Source of the DNA: Burkholderia sp. L27(2015)
Lineage (GTDB): Bacteria; Pseudomonadota; Gammaproteobacteria; Burkholderiales; Burkholderiaceae
Assembly: GCF_009765705.1 (NCBI RefSeq)
Contig: NZ_LMUX01000016.1
Span: forward strand, 1,202,666 to 1,244,864
Reading direction: 5' to 3'
Length of the DNA: 42,199 bases
Below the pieces are notes generated by a model. It ran no database searches. It saw nothing but the letters and a program-made list of their open reading frames with translations, and was not told the origin of the DNA. How positions within the stretch are numbered: position 1 is the stretch's first letter; every line of letters begins with the position of its first letter. The position numbers and the translations under genes are program-made. This document shows positions 8,227-18,261 of this stretch, one piece after another.

Positions 8227-9171
8227 ATGAAGCACAACGATCTAAACCTTCTGACGTATTTGGACTTGCTGGTCAAGCACGGCAGCGCGACACGTGTCGC
8301 GGAAATCATGGGCGTGAGCCAACCGGCGGTGAGCGCGGCAATCCGCCGGCTTCGCGCGATGGCGGACCACCCGTTGTTCGTGCGTTCGGGGCGCGAATTG
8401 ACGCCGACGGCCTACGCAACATCGTTGCAAGAACAATTTGCGCCGTTGTTGAAGCAGTGGAATCTGCTAATTGCCGGCAAGGATGCGTTCGATGCGGGCA
8501 GCTCTGAGCGCGGGTTCACCATCCTTGCGTCCGATTACACCCAGTATCTGTTTCTTCCCTTGCTGGCCCGGCGGCTCGCGCGCCGAGCGCCCGGGGTAAC
8601 GCTCAAGGTGATTCCGTCCAACCCCTATCGCGGAATGCAACTGGTCGAGCAACAGCAAGTGGATCTGGGTATCGGTTATTACCGTAGTGTGCCGCCGCAG
8701 TTGACGCGTCGCGCGATTCTGGAGGAGCAGGCGGTATGCATCATCGCCAAGAGCCATCCGGCTTTGGACGCATTCGATGCGCTCGCGTACACCACGTATC
8801 CGCATATCGCGATCGCATCGGAAAATGTGGCCTATAGCGCGACGCTGGAGCAGGCCTTGGCCGCGCACCGGATCAAGCGCCGCGTCGCGATCGTCATGCC
8901 AAGCTATGTTTCCGCGGCGCATATCGTCGAGCAGACTCAGTACATCGCAACGCTGCCGCGCAGCATTGCCGAGGTCGCTGCGAAGACCAGCGACATCGTA
9001 ATCCGGCCCTGTGTTTTTCCGCTGCCGACGCTCGATTTATCGATCCTTTCACATTCCGAAGCACTCACGGACGCGGGGAATCAATGGTTTCAAGGGTTGG
9101 TCGCCGAATGCGCAACGGAGATTTCGTCGGGATGGGCGACGAGTTTTGGCAGTACCGATGCGCGGGTTTGA
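8227..9171 (+). CDS. LysR-family transcriptional regulator
   Basis: From the ATG at 8227 this is 314 aa, the normal LTTR length. The winged helix-turn-helix is at residues 4-62: LNLLTYLDLLVKHGSATRVA, then EIMGVSQPAVSAAIRRLRAM. The effector domain follows with a typical substrate-binding fold. An upstream ATG at 8176 in the same frame would add 17 residues not expected in the family; neither start has a strong Shine-Dalgarno. It is divergent from the M20-MHS-deacetylase-porin-racemase block and is the natural regulator of it, with an intermediate or substrate of the pathway as likely co-inducer. Confidence 0.88.
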   Translation: MKHNDLNLLTYLDLLVKHGSATRVAEIMGVSQPAVSAAIRRLRAMADHPLFVRSGRELTPTAYATSLQEQFAPLLKQWNLLIAGKDAFDAGSSERGFTILASDYTQYLFLPLLARRLARRAPGVTLKVIPSNPYRGMQLVEQQQVDLGIGYYRSVPPQLTRRAILEEQAVCIIAKSHPALDAFDALAYTTYPHIAIASENVAYSATLEQALAAHRIKRRVAIVMPSYVSAAHIVEQTQYIATLPRSIAEVAAKTSDIVIRPCVFPLPTLDLSILSHSEALTDAGNQWFQGLVAECATEISSGWATSFGSTDARV

Positions 9172-9231
9172 GGCCCGCGCTTGCGCCGGGCTTGACGCTG
9201 CGATTGAATGCTCAGGTTCAGGCTCAGGTTT

Positions 9232-9254
9232 AGCGCCTGAAGATCTCAGGCGCT
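9232..9254. terminator. hairpin between convergent genes
   Basis: A perfect 9-bp inverted repeat AGCGCCTGA-AGATC-TCAGGCGCT lies in the 89-bp gap between the converging LysR and EAL-protein genes. No uridine run follows on either strand, so it is a weak or bidirectional terminator candidate, placed by symmetry and position. A second GC-rich hairpin (around 9173-9192) lies just before it. Confidence 0.5.
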
Positions 9255-9260
9255 GCAAGA

Positions 9261-11882
9261 TCACAAAGAACGACGCTGCGCCCGTACACGCCGTGGAAGC
9301 TTGTCCTCGATCAGCTCGGGCGGTAGCCCGGGGCTGAAGATATACCCCTGGATTTGATCGCATCGCAGCAGGGTAAGCAGGCGCGATTGTTCCTCCGTCT
9401 CCACACCTTCGGCGACCACCTTCAGTTCGAGCGAGTGCGCCAGCGAGATCAGCGTCGACACGATGGCCAGATGTACCGAGCTGGTCGCCATGCCCTGGAT
9501 GAAAGAACGGTCGATCTTCAATACGTCGACCGGCAGATGCATGATGTTGCTCAGCGACGAATAACCGGTGCCAAAATCGTCGATCGCTACCGTAATACCC
9601 ATGGCGCGAAGCTCGGCAAGTTTCGCGATATTTTCAGCCATGTCTTCCATGAAGAGGCTTTCGGTAATCTCGATCTCGATCTCGATGTCCATGCCTTCGT
9701 TCTGCACCCAGTCCAGGGTACGCAGGAAGTTGCTGACGAAATGCCGTTGACGGATTTGCAGTTGCGAGACGTTCACGGCGATCCGTGGCGGATCGATGCC
9801 GCGCGAAACCCACTCGCGGTACTGTTCGTGCACGCGGGCGATCACCCAGTTGCCAACGTCCACGATGAATCCCGTTTCCTCCAGCACGTGGATAAATTGG
9901 CCCGGTGCCACGAGGCCAACGCCAGGCTCATTCCATCGGATCAGCGCTTCGAGTCCGACGATCTCGCCACTCGCGAGGTCGATCTTGGGCTGGTAGTGGA
10001 GAACGAATTGCTCCTCGTTCAATGCGCGTCGCAGGCGGTTCTCGATCGAGAGTTTCTCGGCGACCTGCGCGTTCATCTCGGCCGTGTAGAAGCGGTAGCG
10101 CGCTTTCCACGTCTTGGCATCCTTCAACGCGGCTTCGGCATTACGCAATAGCGTATCGACATCGGTGCCATCCGACGGAAAGAGCGCGATGCCGGCCCTC
10201 ACGGAAATGCGTATGTCCTTGTCCACCAACTTCACCGGTGTAGCCAGGCAGGCGGTGAGGTTGCGTTCGAGCAGGTTGGTGACCTCGGCAATGCTCCAGC
10301 AGTCCTTCACGACCATGGCGAAGCAGTCGGCATTGATGCGCGCCAGGTAACCGGGGTCCAGGATGGTGCCCTGGATGCGGTTTGCCACCTCGCGCAGCAG
10401 TTCGTCTCCTGCGCTGCGTCCCAACGTAGCGTTGATATTCCTGAATCGCTCCAGGTCGATCAGCACGATCGCAATTTGCCGCTGCCCGAAGCCTGTCTCC
10501 TGCAAGATCAACTGACCGAGCCGGTCCTGGAACAGCGCGCGGTTGGGCAGGCCGGTCAGAGGATCGTAATAGGCGAGGTAGTTGAGTTGTTCGTCCTTGT
10601 CGAAATGGTCCAGCGCGAACGAGATATCTTCGCCCAGTTCAGTCAGCAGCCGCTGTTCCTCGTCATTGAATACGTCGACGCGAGTCGCGCAAAAGCAGAG
10701 CACGCCGATGATACTGTCCTCGACAAGCAGTGGCACTACGAATAACGAGCGATAACCTTGCGCGAGAGAGAAGTCGTGCCAAGGCGACGGCGGCTCGTCA
10801 TCGAGCAGGTCGTTCGACAGTGCGCTGAGCTTGGTCCTCAGGGCGGTGGCCGCGACGCCGCGTCCTTGCGCAATCTCCTTGTCGAGATTGAACCGGATTG
10901 CCTGCAGGCCCGCGTGCTGCACGCCTGCCCATGCCTGTGGCGCGACCTCGCGCGTGGCAGGATCGAGCATGCCGACCCAGGCGGCAGCAAAAGGGCCGTT
11001 CTCGACGGCGATGCGGCAGGCTTCATCAAGAAATTGTTGGCGGTCGCGAATCCGCACGATCGCCATATTGATGCCGCTGACTACCGTGTGTATGCGGCTG
11101 AGCCGAGCGAGTTGCTCTTCCTGCGCCTTGCGCTGCGAGATGTCGCGGATCACGCTCGACACCCACAGTCCGGTTTCCGTCTTCAGCGGACTCAAACTGA
11201 CTTCAGCCGGAAACTCGGTGCCGTCCTTGCGTTGGCCGCAGATCTCGAACCCAGACGGGCGACGCCCCGGTTCCGCCAAGCTCTTGTCGTCGCCGACCAT
11301 CAAGTCGTGCCATTGCCGAAAGCGCAGCGGAATCAGCATTTCGCTGGGTGCGCCGATGATTTCGCTGCGCTCGTAACCGAACAGCAGCTCGACCTGCTCG
11401 TTGACGATCTCGATGCGGCCGTGCTCGTTGACCACAACCATGGCGTCGGGCGCGAATTCGATCAGGTCGCGAAAGCGCAACTCGGCCTGGCGGCGCGCGA
11501 CTCGCACACTGACGTCATTGACCGCGCGGCGCACGGCGGGGCCCAGGCGCACCAGGTTCGATTTGAGGACATAGTCGGAGGCGCCCCCTTTCAACGCGTC
11601 GATCGCGGTCTGGTCGCCGATCGTGCCCGACACGAAGATAAACGGCAATTCTGGATAGTGCCGGTGTGAAAGCGCCAATGCGGATAACCCGTCGAACTTC
11701 GGCAAGGTAAAGTCGGACAGCACCACATCCGGTTTGAACGTCTGGAGTTCAGCCAGGAAATCCTCACTGGTCTCGACGCGCCGGGCTTCCACACTCATGC
11801 CGCTGCGGCGCAGCTCGCGCACGGCCAGTTCAGCATCGGTGGCCATGTCCTCGACGATAATTATTCTGATCGGTTCGCCCAC
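9261..11882 (-). CDS. response regulator with PAS, GAF, degenerate GGDEF and intact EAL domains (c-di-GMP phosphodiesterase)
   Basis: This encodes 873 aa from a GTG at 11882 (GGAG 6 nt upstream). Domain order is REC (about 5-125, phospho-acceptor Asp57 in VVLSD, Lys107), PAS (about 135-250), GAF (about 265-425), GGDEF (about 435-600) and EAL (about 615-860). The GGDEF active-site loop reads RINADCF instead of RxGGDEF, so cyclase activity is not expected. The EAL domain keeps LEALIRW, NVSQLQ, EITES, IDDFGTGYSSL, LKIDRSF and AEGVET, all expected for c-di-GMP hydrolysis. It lies downstream of the single-domain regulator and histidine kinase genes, 57 bp away, so phosphorylation by that kinase probably sets its phosphodiesterase output. 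Confidence 0.92.
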   Translation of the reverse strand: MGEPIRIIIVEDMATDAELAVRELRRSGMSVEARRVETSEDFLAELQTFKPDVVLSDFTLPKFDGLSALALSHRHYPELPFIFVSGTIGDQTAIDALKGGASDYVLKSNLVRLGPAVRRAVNDVSVRVARRQAELRFRDLIEFAPDAMVVVNEHGRIEIVNEQVELLFGYERSEIIGAPSEMLIPLRFRQWHDLMVGDDKSLAEPGRRPSGFEICGQRKDGTEFPAEVSLSPLKTETGLWVSSVIRDISQRKAQEEQLARLSRIHTVVSGINMAIVRIRDRQQFLDEACRIAVENGPFAAAWVGMLDPATREVAPQAWAGVQHAGLQAIRFNLDKEIAQGRGVAATALRTKLSALSNDLLDDEPPSPWHDFSLAQGYRSLFVVPLLVEDSIIGVLCFCATRVDVFNDEEQRLLTELGEDISFALDHFDKDEQLNYLAYYDPLTGLPNRALFQDRLGQLILQETGFGQRQIAIVLIDLERFRNINATLGRSAGDELLREVANRIQGTILDPGYLARINADCFAMVVKDCWSIAEVTNLLERNLTACLATPVKLVDKDIRISVRAGIALFPSDGTDVDTLLRNAEAALKDAKTWKARYRFYTAEMNAQVAEKLSIENRLRRALNEEQFVLHYQPKIDLASGEIVGLEALIRWNEPGVGLVAPGQFIHVLEETGFIVDVGNWVIARVHEQYREWVSRGIDPPRIAVNVSQLQIRQRHFVSNFLRTLDWVQNEGMDIEIEIEITESLFMEDMAENIAKLAELRAMGITVAIDDFGTGYSSLSNIMHLPVDVLKIDRSFIQGMATSSVHLAIVSTLISLAHSLELKVVAEGVETEEQSRLLTLLRCDQIQGYIFSPGLPPELIEDKLPRRVRAQRRSL

Positions 11883-11939
11883 GCTCGACTCCGGTAAAGC
11901 ACGCTACGCGTCATCCTGCGGTTCATCAGTGATGGCTCA

Positions 11940-12380
11940 TCAATGACTCAGCTTGTTGACCAACATCCAGTAGAGCCCGGCGTCGCTGACTACCTGGTCG
12001 AACTGCTCGAAGTCGACGGGCTTGACGATATAGCTGTTGGCGCCGAGACGGTAAGTGTCCACGATGTCGCGCTCTTCGGCCGACGACGTCAGCATCACGA
12101 CCGGCACGAGGCTCAATTCCGGATCCTGTTTGATACGGCGCAGTACCTCGATACCGTCGACTTTGGGCATCTTGAGGTCGAGCAGGATCAACCGTGGCAT
12201 GCTTTTTTCACGGGTGCTGAAGCTGCCTTCGTAGAATAGAAAATCGAGCGCCTCGCGGCCATCCTTGACCCAAATCAGGTTGTTCGCCAGACCTCGTGTA
12301 CGCAACGCCCGGATCGCCATCTCGGCGTCGGTGGGGGTATCTTCGACCAGCAAGATATCGACTTGGATGTACTCAGCCAT
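11940..12380 (-). CDS. single-domain response regulator (CheY/Rcp1-like)
   Basis: This encodes 146 aa that is only a receiver domain. The acidic pocket ([11 protein letters not shown]), phospho-acceptor Asp68 ([13 protein letters not shown]), Thr98 (VVMLTSS) and Lys120 ([11 protein letters not shown]) are all in place. The extra insertion before the acceptor ([17 protein letters not shown]) is typical of Rcp1-type regulators encoded with phytochrome-like or CHASE3 kinases. There is no DNA-binding output, so it should work as a phosphate shuttle or by protein contact. It begins 8 bp after the kinase stop codon and so is probably co-transcribed with it. Confidence 0.93.
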   Translation of the reverse strand: MAEYIQVDILLVEDTPTDAEMAIRALRTRGLANNLIWVKDGREALDFLFYEGSFSTREKSMPRLILLDLKMPKVDGIEVLRRIKQDPELSLVPVVMLTSSAEERDIVDTYRLGANSYIVKPVDFEQFDQVVSDAGLYWMLVNKLSH

Positions 12381-12387
12381 CTTTTCC

Positions 12388-13791
12388 TCATTTTTGTGGA
12401 AACGCGAAGAAGAACGTAGCGCCTTCGTCTATCGTGCTCTCGGCCCAGACGCGGCCTCCGAGTCGCACGACGATGCGATGCACGATCGCCAGACCGACGC
12501 CCGTGCCGGGAAATTCATCGGCACTATGCAAGCGTTGAAATACGCCGAACAATTTGTTGTAGTACTGCATGTCGAAACCCACGCCGTTGTCGCTGATCGA
12601 ATAGACGGTCTCGGTTCCCTGGTTTTCTCCTGAGATGCGGACCACGGGCTGGTCCCGTTTGCCGCTGTACTTGATGGCGTTGGAGATCAGGTTGGTCCAT
12701 ACCTGTTGCAATAGAGACCGGTCGCCCCAGGTCGGCGGCAGCGTATCGACCACGATGTCGACGTGGTCGTGCTCGGTCCTGCGTCTAACCTCTTCGATGA
12801 TGTGATCGACCACGCCTTTCATATCGATCTCGGCCGCGGCGATCGGTTTGCGGCCGAGCCTGGAGAAGGTCAGCAGATCGTCGATCAGCTCGCCCATGCG
12901 CTTGCTGTTGTCGCGTATCACCTTGAGCAGGCGCAGCGCCTCGGCATCGAGCTTGTCGGCACAGTCTTCCTGCAACATGCGTGCATAGCCGGAGATGGCG
13001 CGCAAGGGGATACGCAAGTCGTGCGATACAGAATAGCTAAAGCTTTCGAGTTCCTTATTGGTGGCTTCCAACTGACTTGCGTGTTGAACGAGCGCTTTAT
13101 TCATTTCGAGCACGGTTTTGTCGGCCGACTGCCGTTGACGACTTTCACGTAATAGCAGCCAGAAGGCACCCACCAACATCAGGAATGCCACTGCGGTGCC
13201 GAACACGATCAGGAGTTTGGTTTGATGCGCAACCTGCGCTGCCTCGCTGGAGCGTTGCGCAAGCAAACCTTTCTCGACGTCTTCCATCACCGTGATCTCC
13301 GTTCGCACGCCGTCGAGGATGGCGCGCGCCTGACTGGAGGCGACGTAGGCAATGGCTTGATCAGGGTCGGTGCTTTCCTTGCGCAGTTGGATTTCCGCTT
13401 CGAGATCGGAAAATACCGTCGCGATCATGGCTTCGAGCGTCGTGATATTACGCAATTGCTCCGGGTCGTCCTGAAGCAAGGCTCGTGCCGATTTGATTCG
13501 GGCCGGCACAAGGTTTTTGGAGGCGGCGTACGCCGTCAGCAGTGTCGGTTGGCCGGAGATGACGAAGCCGCGTGCAGCGGTTCGCGCGTCTCTCAATACC
13601 GAGAGCGTTTCTTCCAGATTGGAGCGGACTTGATAGGTGTGATCGACCCAGTGGGCACGATCTTGAAAGACGTCGATGCTGGTGAGCGAGAAGCCCGTGA
13701 TGACGGCCAGCGCCACCAGCGCGGTGACTATACCGAATAGCGGTATTTTGGATTGCCAGAATTGATGACTAGACGATACGATCGACTTCAT
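12388..13791 (-). CDS. CHASE3-domain sensor histidine kinase
   Basis: The protein has 467 aa from the ATG at 13791; a GTG three codons upstream (13800) lacks a ribosome site, whereas GGTGAGG precedes the ATG. Two membrane helices (about 17-38 and 192-214) enclose a CHASE3 extracytoplasmic domain ([32 protein letters not shown] type). A HisKA domain with [20 protein letters not shown] follows (His257), and a HATPase_c domain has the N box [11 protein letters not shown], the G1 box SDNGVGFD and the G2 box GTGVGLAIV. It should phosphorylate the adjacent response regulator or regulators. The signal is unknown. Confidence 0.93.
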   Translation of the reverse strand: MKSIVSSSHQFWQSKIPLFGIVTALVALAVITGFSLTSIDVFQDRAHWVDHTYQVRSNLEETLSVLRDARTAARGFVISGQPTLLTAYAASKNLVPARIKSARALLQDDPEQLRNITTLEAMIATVFSDLEAEIQLRKESTDPDQAIAYVASSQARAILDGVRTEITVMEDVEKGLLAQRSSEAAQVAHQTKLLIVFGTAVAFLMLVGAFWLLLRESRQRQSADKTVLEMNKALVQHASQLEATNKELESFSYSVSHDLRIPLRAISGYARMLQEDCADKLDAEALRLLKVIRDNSKRMGELIDDLLTFSRLGRKPIAAAEIDMKGVVDHIIEEVRRRTEHDHVDIVVDTLPPTWGDRSLLQQVWTNLISNAIKYSGKRDQPVVRISGENQGTETVYSISDNGVGFDMQYYNKLFGVFQRLHSADEFPGTGVGLAIVHRIVVRLGGRVWAESTIDEGATFFFAFPQK

Positions 13792-13800
13792 CGGCCTCAC

Positions 13801-14173
13801 CAGGTAGCGGCTAGTTAGTTAGTCTATTTATGCCGGAAATACTATCATAGGTATTCGCATTTAAAAGGGTAATAATTTCGTCGCGACTTATTAAGGAAAC
13901 GCGACAACCTAACACTAATAGCCACAGGAAGTGGGCAAAAAGAAACAGGCAGGACCCGTGGATACTAAGCGTACGGGTTTATATGGAATTGACGCTTTAT
14001 TGTTTTATCACGCGCCAATTTCAAAATGTGCCGCATCGAAAATAGGCGGCCCACAATATAACCGGGTTCAAATGTCCCGACTCCAACGGGGCCGCTCTGT
14101 ATATCGACTCAAATATATTGGCTCAAAAGCGCCGGTCAAAACCGCAGATGAAGCGCACGGTTCAAAGCGCGGA
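13801..14173. other. 373-bp intergenic region upstream of the histidine kinase
   Basis: This stretch is clearly more AT-rich than its surroundings (especially 13810-13930) and carries no convincing gene. A 101-codon plus-strand frame here resembles nothing and runs into the transporter gene. It most likely holds the promoter of the kinase-regulator-EAL operon and the end of the upstream transporter transcript. I see no clear operator or terminator. Confidence 0.5.
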
Positions 14174-15481
14174 TCAAGACAGCGCCGGCTCCAGTGGTTT
14201 CTTATGCGTGAGCCGTTCACGACGCATAATCAATAAGGTGATTACCGCGAAAATCAGCAGGCAGGTGGCCGGAACCATCATCGGCACCCGCGTGCTGCCG
14301 CTGATTTGACGCGCCCACGGCACGATATTTTGCGCAACGAAGCCGCCCACATTGCCCAGCGAATTGATCGCGGCAATCCCGGCTGCGGCGCGCGCACCGG
14401 ACAGGAATTTTGGCGGTAGCGTCCAGAAGCAGGGCAATAGCAGATACATGCAGGGCGCGCCAAAACACAGGGCAATGAAGCGCAGCGTGTTGGTGGGCAG
14501 CAGGACGCTGCCCAGGAAGCACGCCATGCCGATCAGCGCAGCCGTCAGCATCGCGACCAGTGTGCGGTTGCCCTTTTGCAGATGTCGCGGCAAGAACACC
14601 AGCGCGATGGTCGCGAGCAGCCACGGCGCGATATTGATCAACCCATTGACGGTGTTGGTCACGCCGAAGCCCTTCACGAGCGTGGGCAGCCAGTAGCTCA
14701 CGCCGTACACCGACATAGACAGCATCATGTAGAAGAACGACATCCACAACACGCGCGGGTTGGCGAGCACACGAAACGCGCTGCCCTCGTCGCCCGGCGA
14801 GACCTTCGGTTTGCTTTCGTCGATCTTCGCGGTCAGCCAGTTCTTTTCGGCAAGCGAAAGAAACTTGGCGTGCATCGGCGAGTGCGGCAAGTACCGCAAC
14901 ACCACCACGGTCAGCAGAATGGAGGGGATTCCGGTAATCAGAAATACCAACTGCCAGCCCTGCATGCCGAACAGCCCGGCCTTATCGAGCAGATAGCCGC
15001 AGATCGGTGCGCCCACCATGTTGCCCAGGCTGCTGCCCACGGTAAAGTAGCCCAGCATGCGCACGCGGTGCTGGTGCGGGAACCACAGCGTCAGGTAATA
15101 GATCACGCCGGGATACAGGCCGGCTTCCGATGCCCCGAGCAAGAAACGCAGCACATAGAACATCGTCGCGTTTTGCGTGTAGGCCAGCAGCACCGTGACC
15201 ACGCCCCAGGTCAGCATGATGCGGGCGATCCAGCGCGGCGCGCCGTAGCGGTGCAGCATCACGTTGCTCGGCACCTCGAACAGCAGGTAGCCGATAAAGA
15301 ATAGCGACGCGCCCAGCCCATAGGTCACTTCGCTCATGCCGAGGCTGTCGAGCATCTGCAGCTTCGCGAAGCTGATGTTCGAGCGGTCGATGTACGCCAC
15401 CAGATAGAGTAAGCCCAGCAGCGGCATCAGCCGCAGTGCTAGCCGATTGATCAGACGTTGTTCGTTGACAGGGGTATCCAC
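14174..15481 (-). CDS. MFS transporter, anion:cation symporter (ACS) family, sugar-acid uptake
   Basis: This encodes 435 aa starting at GTG 15481 with AGGAGA 5 nt upstream. It has twelve membrane helices and motifs of the ACS branch (hexuronate, galactonate, tartrate carriers): AYIDRSNISFAKLQM in the first helix, LLFEVPSNVMLHRYGAPRWI, and FLLGASEAGLYPGVIYYLTLWFP in helix 4. It is the last gene of the dehydratase-aldolase-transporter unit, 81 bp after the RraA gene. Import of the aldonic or aldaric acid used by that pathway is the expected role, driven by proton or cation symport. The substrate is inferred from context. Confidence 0.9.
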   Translation of the reverse strand: MDTPVNEQRLINRLALRLMPLLGLLYLVAYIDRSNISFAKLQMLDSLGMSEVTYGLGASLFFIGYLLFEVPSNVMLHRYGAPRWIARIMLTWGVVTVLLAYTQNATMFYVLRFLLGASEAGLYPGVIYYLTLWFPHQHRVRMLGYFTVGSSLGNMVGAPICGYLLDKAGLFGMQGWQLVFLITGIPSILLTVVVLRYLPHSPMHAKFLSLAEKNWLTAKIDESKPKVSPGDEGSAFRVLANPRVLWMSFFYMMLSMSVYGVSYWLPTLVKGFGVTNTVNGLINIAPWLLATIALVFLPRHLQKGNRTLVAMLTAALIGMACFLGSVLLPTNTLRFIALCFGAPCMYLLLPCFWTLPPKFLSGARAAAGIAAINSLGNVGGFVAQNIVPWARQISGSTRVPMMVPATCLLIFAVITLLIMRRERLTHKKPLEPALS

Positions 15482-15561
15482 AATGTCTCCTGGTCACGCC
15501 TCGGTCGTGTCGCCGAGGACGTTGTTTTATATGTTGCTTTTTATATTGGCAACGAACAGTG

Positions 15562-16308
15562 CTAGCTCCGCTCGGCCTTCCATGTCGCGTAATCGGCGAG
15601 CGTTTGTTCGTTGGGCGGATACAGGCCCGGCAGTGCACCGCCGGCTTCAATGCGCAGCGTCACATAGGCTTCCAGTTGCTCTTGCTCTTCGGCGGCGGCG
15701 GCCACCTCTTCGGCCAAGTGACGCGGCACCACGACCACACCATCCGAGTCGCCCACGATAATGTCGCCCGGATACACCGCCACGCCACCGCACGCGATCG
15801 GCAGGTTCAGGTCGACCGTGTGATGGCGTACGAGATTGAGCGGAGCGCTGGCGCCTGCGCAGAACACCGGCAAGCCCGTGGCCGCGATCGTCGCGGCGTC
15901 GCGCACCGGGCCGTCCGAGACCATCCCCGCGACTTCACGTGCGCGCAGACGTGCCGCCAGGATAGACCCGAGCGAGCCGACCGAGCGTTCGCCGCGGCAG
16001 TCCTGCACGATCACGCTGCCGGCCGGGGCGGTTTCCACGCCCTTGCGCTGCGGGTGATTGGGGTCCTGGAATACGCCGAGGTGGTCGATGTCTTCGCGCG
16101 CCGGAATGTTGCGCATCGTGAAGGCCGGGCCGACCAGGTTGGGCGTGCCGGCAGCCGGCGGCGTCAAAGGCTTCACGCCTTGCAGGAACACATTGCGCAG
16201 GCCTCGCTTGAAGAGTTGTGTCGTCAGCGTGGCCGTGCTGACGTGGCGCAGTTGCTGCAGCGCTTTCGCGCTGATTTCGTCAGAAGACGAGCCAGAAGAT
16301 GAGGTCAT
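15562..16308 (-). CDS. RraA-family protein, probable 2-keto acid aldolase (HMG/CHA aldolase type)
   Basis: From the ATG at 16308 (AAGGTAA upstream) it is 248 aa. The core reads PAGSVIVQDCRGERSVGSLG, GMVSDGPVRDAATIAATGLP and the following VFCAGASA, with the Arg-Asp pair (PVRD) and the upstream Asp of metal-dependent 4-hydroxy-4-methyl-2-oxoglutarate/4-carboxy-4-hydroxy-2-oxoadipate aldolases. These release pyruvate from C4-hydroxylated 2-keto acids. True RraA (inhibitor of RNase E) is shorter, near 160 aa, and lacks this context. The gene follows the IlvD/Edd dehydratase by 49 bp, so it may cleave the 2-keto-3-deoxy acid that the dehydratase makes. A longer frame to 16398 has no ribosome site. 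Confidence 0.82.
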   Translation of the reverse strand: MTSSSGSSSDEISAKALQQLRHVSTATLTTQLFKRGLRNVFLQGVKPLTPPAAGTPNLVGPAFTMRNIPAREDIDHLGVFQDPNHPQRKGVETAPAGSVIVQDCRGERSVGSLGSILAARLRAREVAGMVSDGPVRDAATIAATGLPVFCAGASAPLNLVRHHTVDLNLPIACGGVAVYPGDIIVGDSDGVVVVPRHLAEEVAAAAEEQEQLEAYVTLRIEAGGALPGLYPPNEQTLADYATWKAERS

Positions 16309-16357
16309 CGTAATTACCTTGAATGTCGTGATTAAAAGTCGCGTGCTCGGGCGACGC

Positions 16358-18118
16358 TTAGTGGATCTCGGGTTCGGATTGCGGGCCCTCGATCGCACCG
16401 GCGCCTTGCTCGATCGCAGGCTCTTCGAGGAAGTCGAAGTCGCAGCCGTGGTTGGCCTGTGTAACGTGGATCTGATGCATCACGCCGTAGCCGCGCTCGA
16501 AGCGCGGTTTCGGTGCGACCCATGCAGCACGGCGCGTCGCCAGTTCCTCGGGGCTCACATCGAGATGCAAGCGCCGATTCGGCACGTCGAGTTCGATGAA
16601 GTCGCCGTCGCGTACCAGCGCCAACGGGCCGCCGACAAACGATTCGGGCGCTACGTGCAGCACGCACGCACCGTAACTGGTGCCGCTCATGCGCGCGTCG
16701 GAGATCCGCACCATGTCGCGCACGCCTTGCTTGAGCAGCTTCTGCGGAATCGGCAATTGGCCCCACTCTGGCATACCCGGTGCGCCGACTGGGCCCGCGT
16801 GTTGCAGCACGATGACCGATTCGACCGTGACGTTCAGCGCGTCGCTATCGATGCGCTCGGCCATGTCGTTGTAGTCCTTGAACACCACGGCGGGGCCGCG
16901 ATGCTTGAGCAAGTGCTGTTCCATCGCGGCCGGTTTGATGACTGCGCCGTCCGGGGCGAGATTGCCGCTAAGCACGGCGAGGCCGCCACTGGGCACCAGC
17001 GGATTGGCGCGGCGGCGGATCACGTCGTCGTTGAAGATCTGCGCGCCCTCGATATTTTCGCCCAGCGATTTGCCGTTCACGGTGGGCCGGCTGCCGTCGA
17101 TCAATTCGCCGAGTTCGGCCAGTAATGCCGGCAAGCCGCCGGCGTAGAAAAAGTCTTCCATCAGGTAGCTGCCGGCAGGGCGGATGTTGCCCAGCACCGG
17201 CGTCTTGCGCGCCAACTCGTCAAAGCGCGCCATCGTCAGCGGAATGCCGGCGCGTCGCGCCACGGCGATCAAATGCACAACGGCGTTGGTCGAGCCCGAC
17301 ATCGCGAGCACTGTCGTCACGGCGTTATCGAACGACGCCGCGCTGAGCAGGTCCGACGGCTTCATATCTTGCCAAACCATCTCGACGATGCGCTGCCCGG
17401 TGAGCGCGGCAAACTGCGCGTGCCGCGAATCGGCGGCCGGAATCGATGAGAAGCCGGGCAGCGTGAGGCCCAGCGCTTCGGTTGCACTGGTCATGGTGGA
17501 GGCGGTGCCCATCGTCATGCAGTGGCCAGGCGAGCGCGCGATACCGTTTTCGATGCCTTTCCATTCGGTTTCGGTGAGATTGCCGGCGCGCAATTCGGCC
17601 CAGTACTTCCACGTGTCGGAGCCGCTACCGAGCGTGCGGCCGTTCCAGTTGCCGCTGAGCATCGGGCCGGCAGGCAGGTAGATCGCAGGCAGATCCATGC
17701 TGATCGCGCCCATCAACAGGCCCGGCGTGGTCTTGTCGCAGCCACCCATGAGCACGCAGCCGTCGAAAGGGTAGGAGCGCAACAGCTCCTCGGTTTCCAT
17801 GGCCAGGAAATTGCGATACAGCATCGTGGTCGGCTTCTGAAACGGCTCGGCCAGCGTCATCACCGGCATTTCGACGGGAAAGCCGCCTGCTTGCCAGATG
17901 CCGCGTTTGACTTCTTCCACGCGCTGCTTGAAATGCGTATGGCAGGAATTGATTTCGCTCCAGGTGTTGACGATCGCGATGACCGGTTTGCCCAGGTATT
18001 CCTGCGAGGCGTAGCCCATTTGCGCGGTGCGCGAACGGTGGCCGAACGAGCGCAGGTCGTTTACGCCATACCAGCGATAGCTACGAAGCTGTTCGGGGGT
18101 CTTCCGGTTGGAGCTCAA
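16358..18118 (-). CDS. IlvD/Edd-family sugar-acid dehydratase (L-arabonate/D-xylonate dehydratase-like)
   Basis: This is a [2Fe-2S] dehydratase that removes water from an aldonic acid to give a 2-keto-3-deoxy acid. Three cluster cysteines are visible: [21 protein letters not shown] and [11 protein letters not shown], at positions 59, 127 and 200 if translation starts at the TTG at 18118. I prefer that start because GAGGA precedes it by about 7 nt, and because the upstream ATG at 18160 lies on a perfect operator palindrome with no ribosome site. The protein would be 586 aa, normal for this branch (ArDHT/XDHT). The pathway context is an aldolase, an ACS transporter and 2,5-dioxovalerate dehydrogenase. 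The exact substrate (L-arabonate, D-xylonate, L-fuconate) is undecided. Confidence 0.88.
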   Translation of the reverse strand: MSSNRKTPEQLRSYRWYGVNDLRSFGHRSRTAQMGYASQEYLGKPVIAIVNTWSEINSCHTHFKQRVEEVKRGIWQAGGFPVEMPVMTLAEPFQKPTTMLYRNFLAMETEELLRSYPFDGCVLMGGCDKTTPGLLMGAISMDLPAIYLPAGPMLSGNWNGRTLGSGSDTWKYWAELRAGNLTETEWKGIENGIARSPGHCMTMGTASTMTSATEALGLTLPGFSSIPAADSRHAQFAALTGQRIVEMVWQDMKPSDLLSAASFDNAVTTVLAMSGSTNAVVHLIAVARRAGIPLTMARFDELARKTPVLGNIRPAGSYLMEDFFYAGGLPALLAELGELIDGSRPTVNGKSLGENIEGAQIFNDDVIRRRANPLVPSGGLAVLSGNLAPDGAVIKPAAMEQHLLKHRGPAVVFKDYNDMAERIDSDALNVTVESVIVLQHAGPVGAPGMPEWGQLPIPQKLLKQGVRDMVRISDARMSGTSYGACVLHVAPESFVGGPLALVRDGDFIELDVPNRRLHLDVSPEELATRRAAWVAPKPRFERGYGVMHQIHVTQANHGCDFDFLEEPAIEQGAGAIEGPQSEPEIH

Positions 18119-18145
18119 TTGAATATCCTCAAAATGTTGGGAATT

Positions 18146-18159
18146 TGGTAACGTTACCA
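18146..18159. promoter_or_regulatory. LacI-family operator O1 (perfect palindrome TGGTAACGTTACCA)
   Basis: A perfect 14-bp palindrome with a central CG, the form bound by LacI-family repressors, lies 28 bp before the preferred dehydratase start. The same core recurs at 18201 and at 21087, before the other transcription unit of the locus. The LacI gene between the two units is the obvious binder. Site and recurrence are seen directly; the binder is inferred. Confidence 0.75.
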
Positions 18160-18200
18160 TCTGGGCCTGAAAAGAAGCCGGACAGCACCGGAGCGGTGGA

Positions 18201-18214
18201 TGGTATCGTTAACA
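18201..18214. promoter_or_regulatory. LacI-family operator O2 (TGGTATCGTTAACA)
   Basis: This matches O1 at 12 of 14 positions. It lies in a wider 20-bp dyad whose outer arms are GGATG/CATCC (18198-18217). Its centre is 55 bp from that of O1, about five helical turns, a spacing compatible with repressor looping or cooperative binding around the dehydratase promoter. Confidence 0.65.
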
Positions 18215-18261
18215 TCCATCCGTCGGTAATTAGGGAAAATGACTAGATTGCGCCGCTTGGA

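Noticed and set aside
13931-14236. 101-codon plus-strand frame in the gap upstream of the histidine kinase
   Set aside because: No recognisable motif, no ribosome site, composition unlike the coding neighbours, and it runs antisense into the ACS transporter gene.
15559-17125. Long plus-strand frames opposite the RraA and dehydratase genes
   Set aside because: These are antisense shadows caused by high GC third positions; the minus-strand frames carry complete family motifs.
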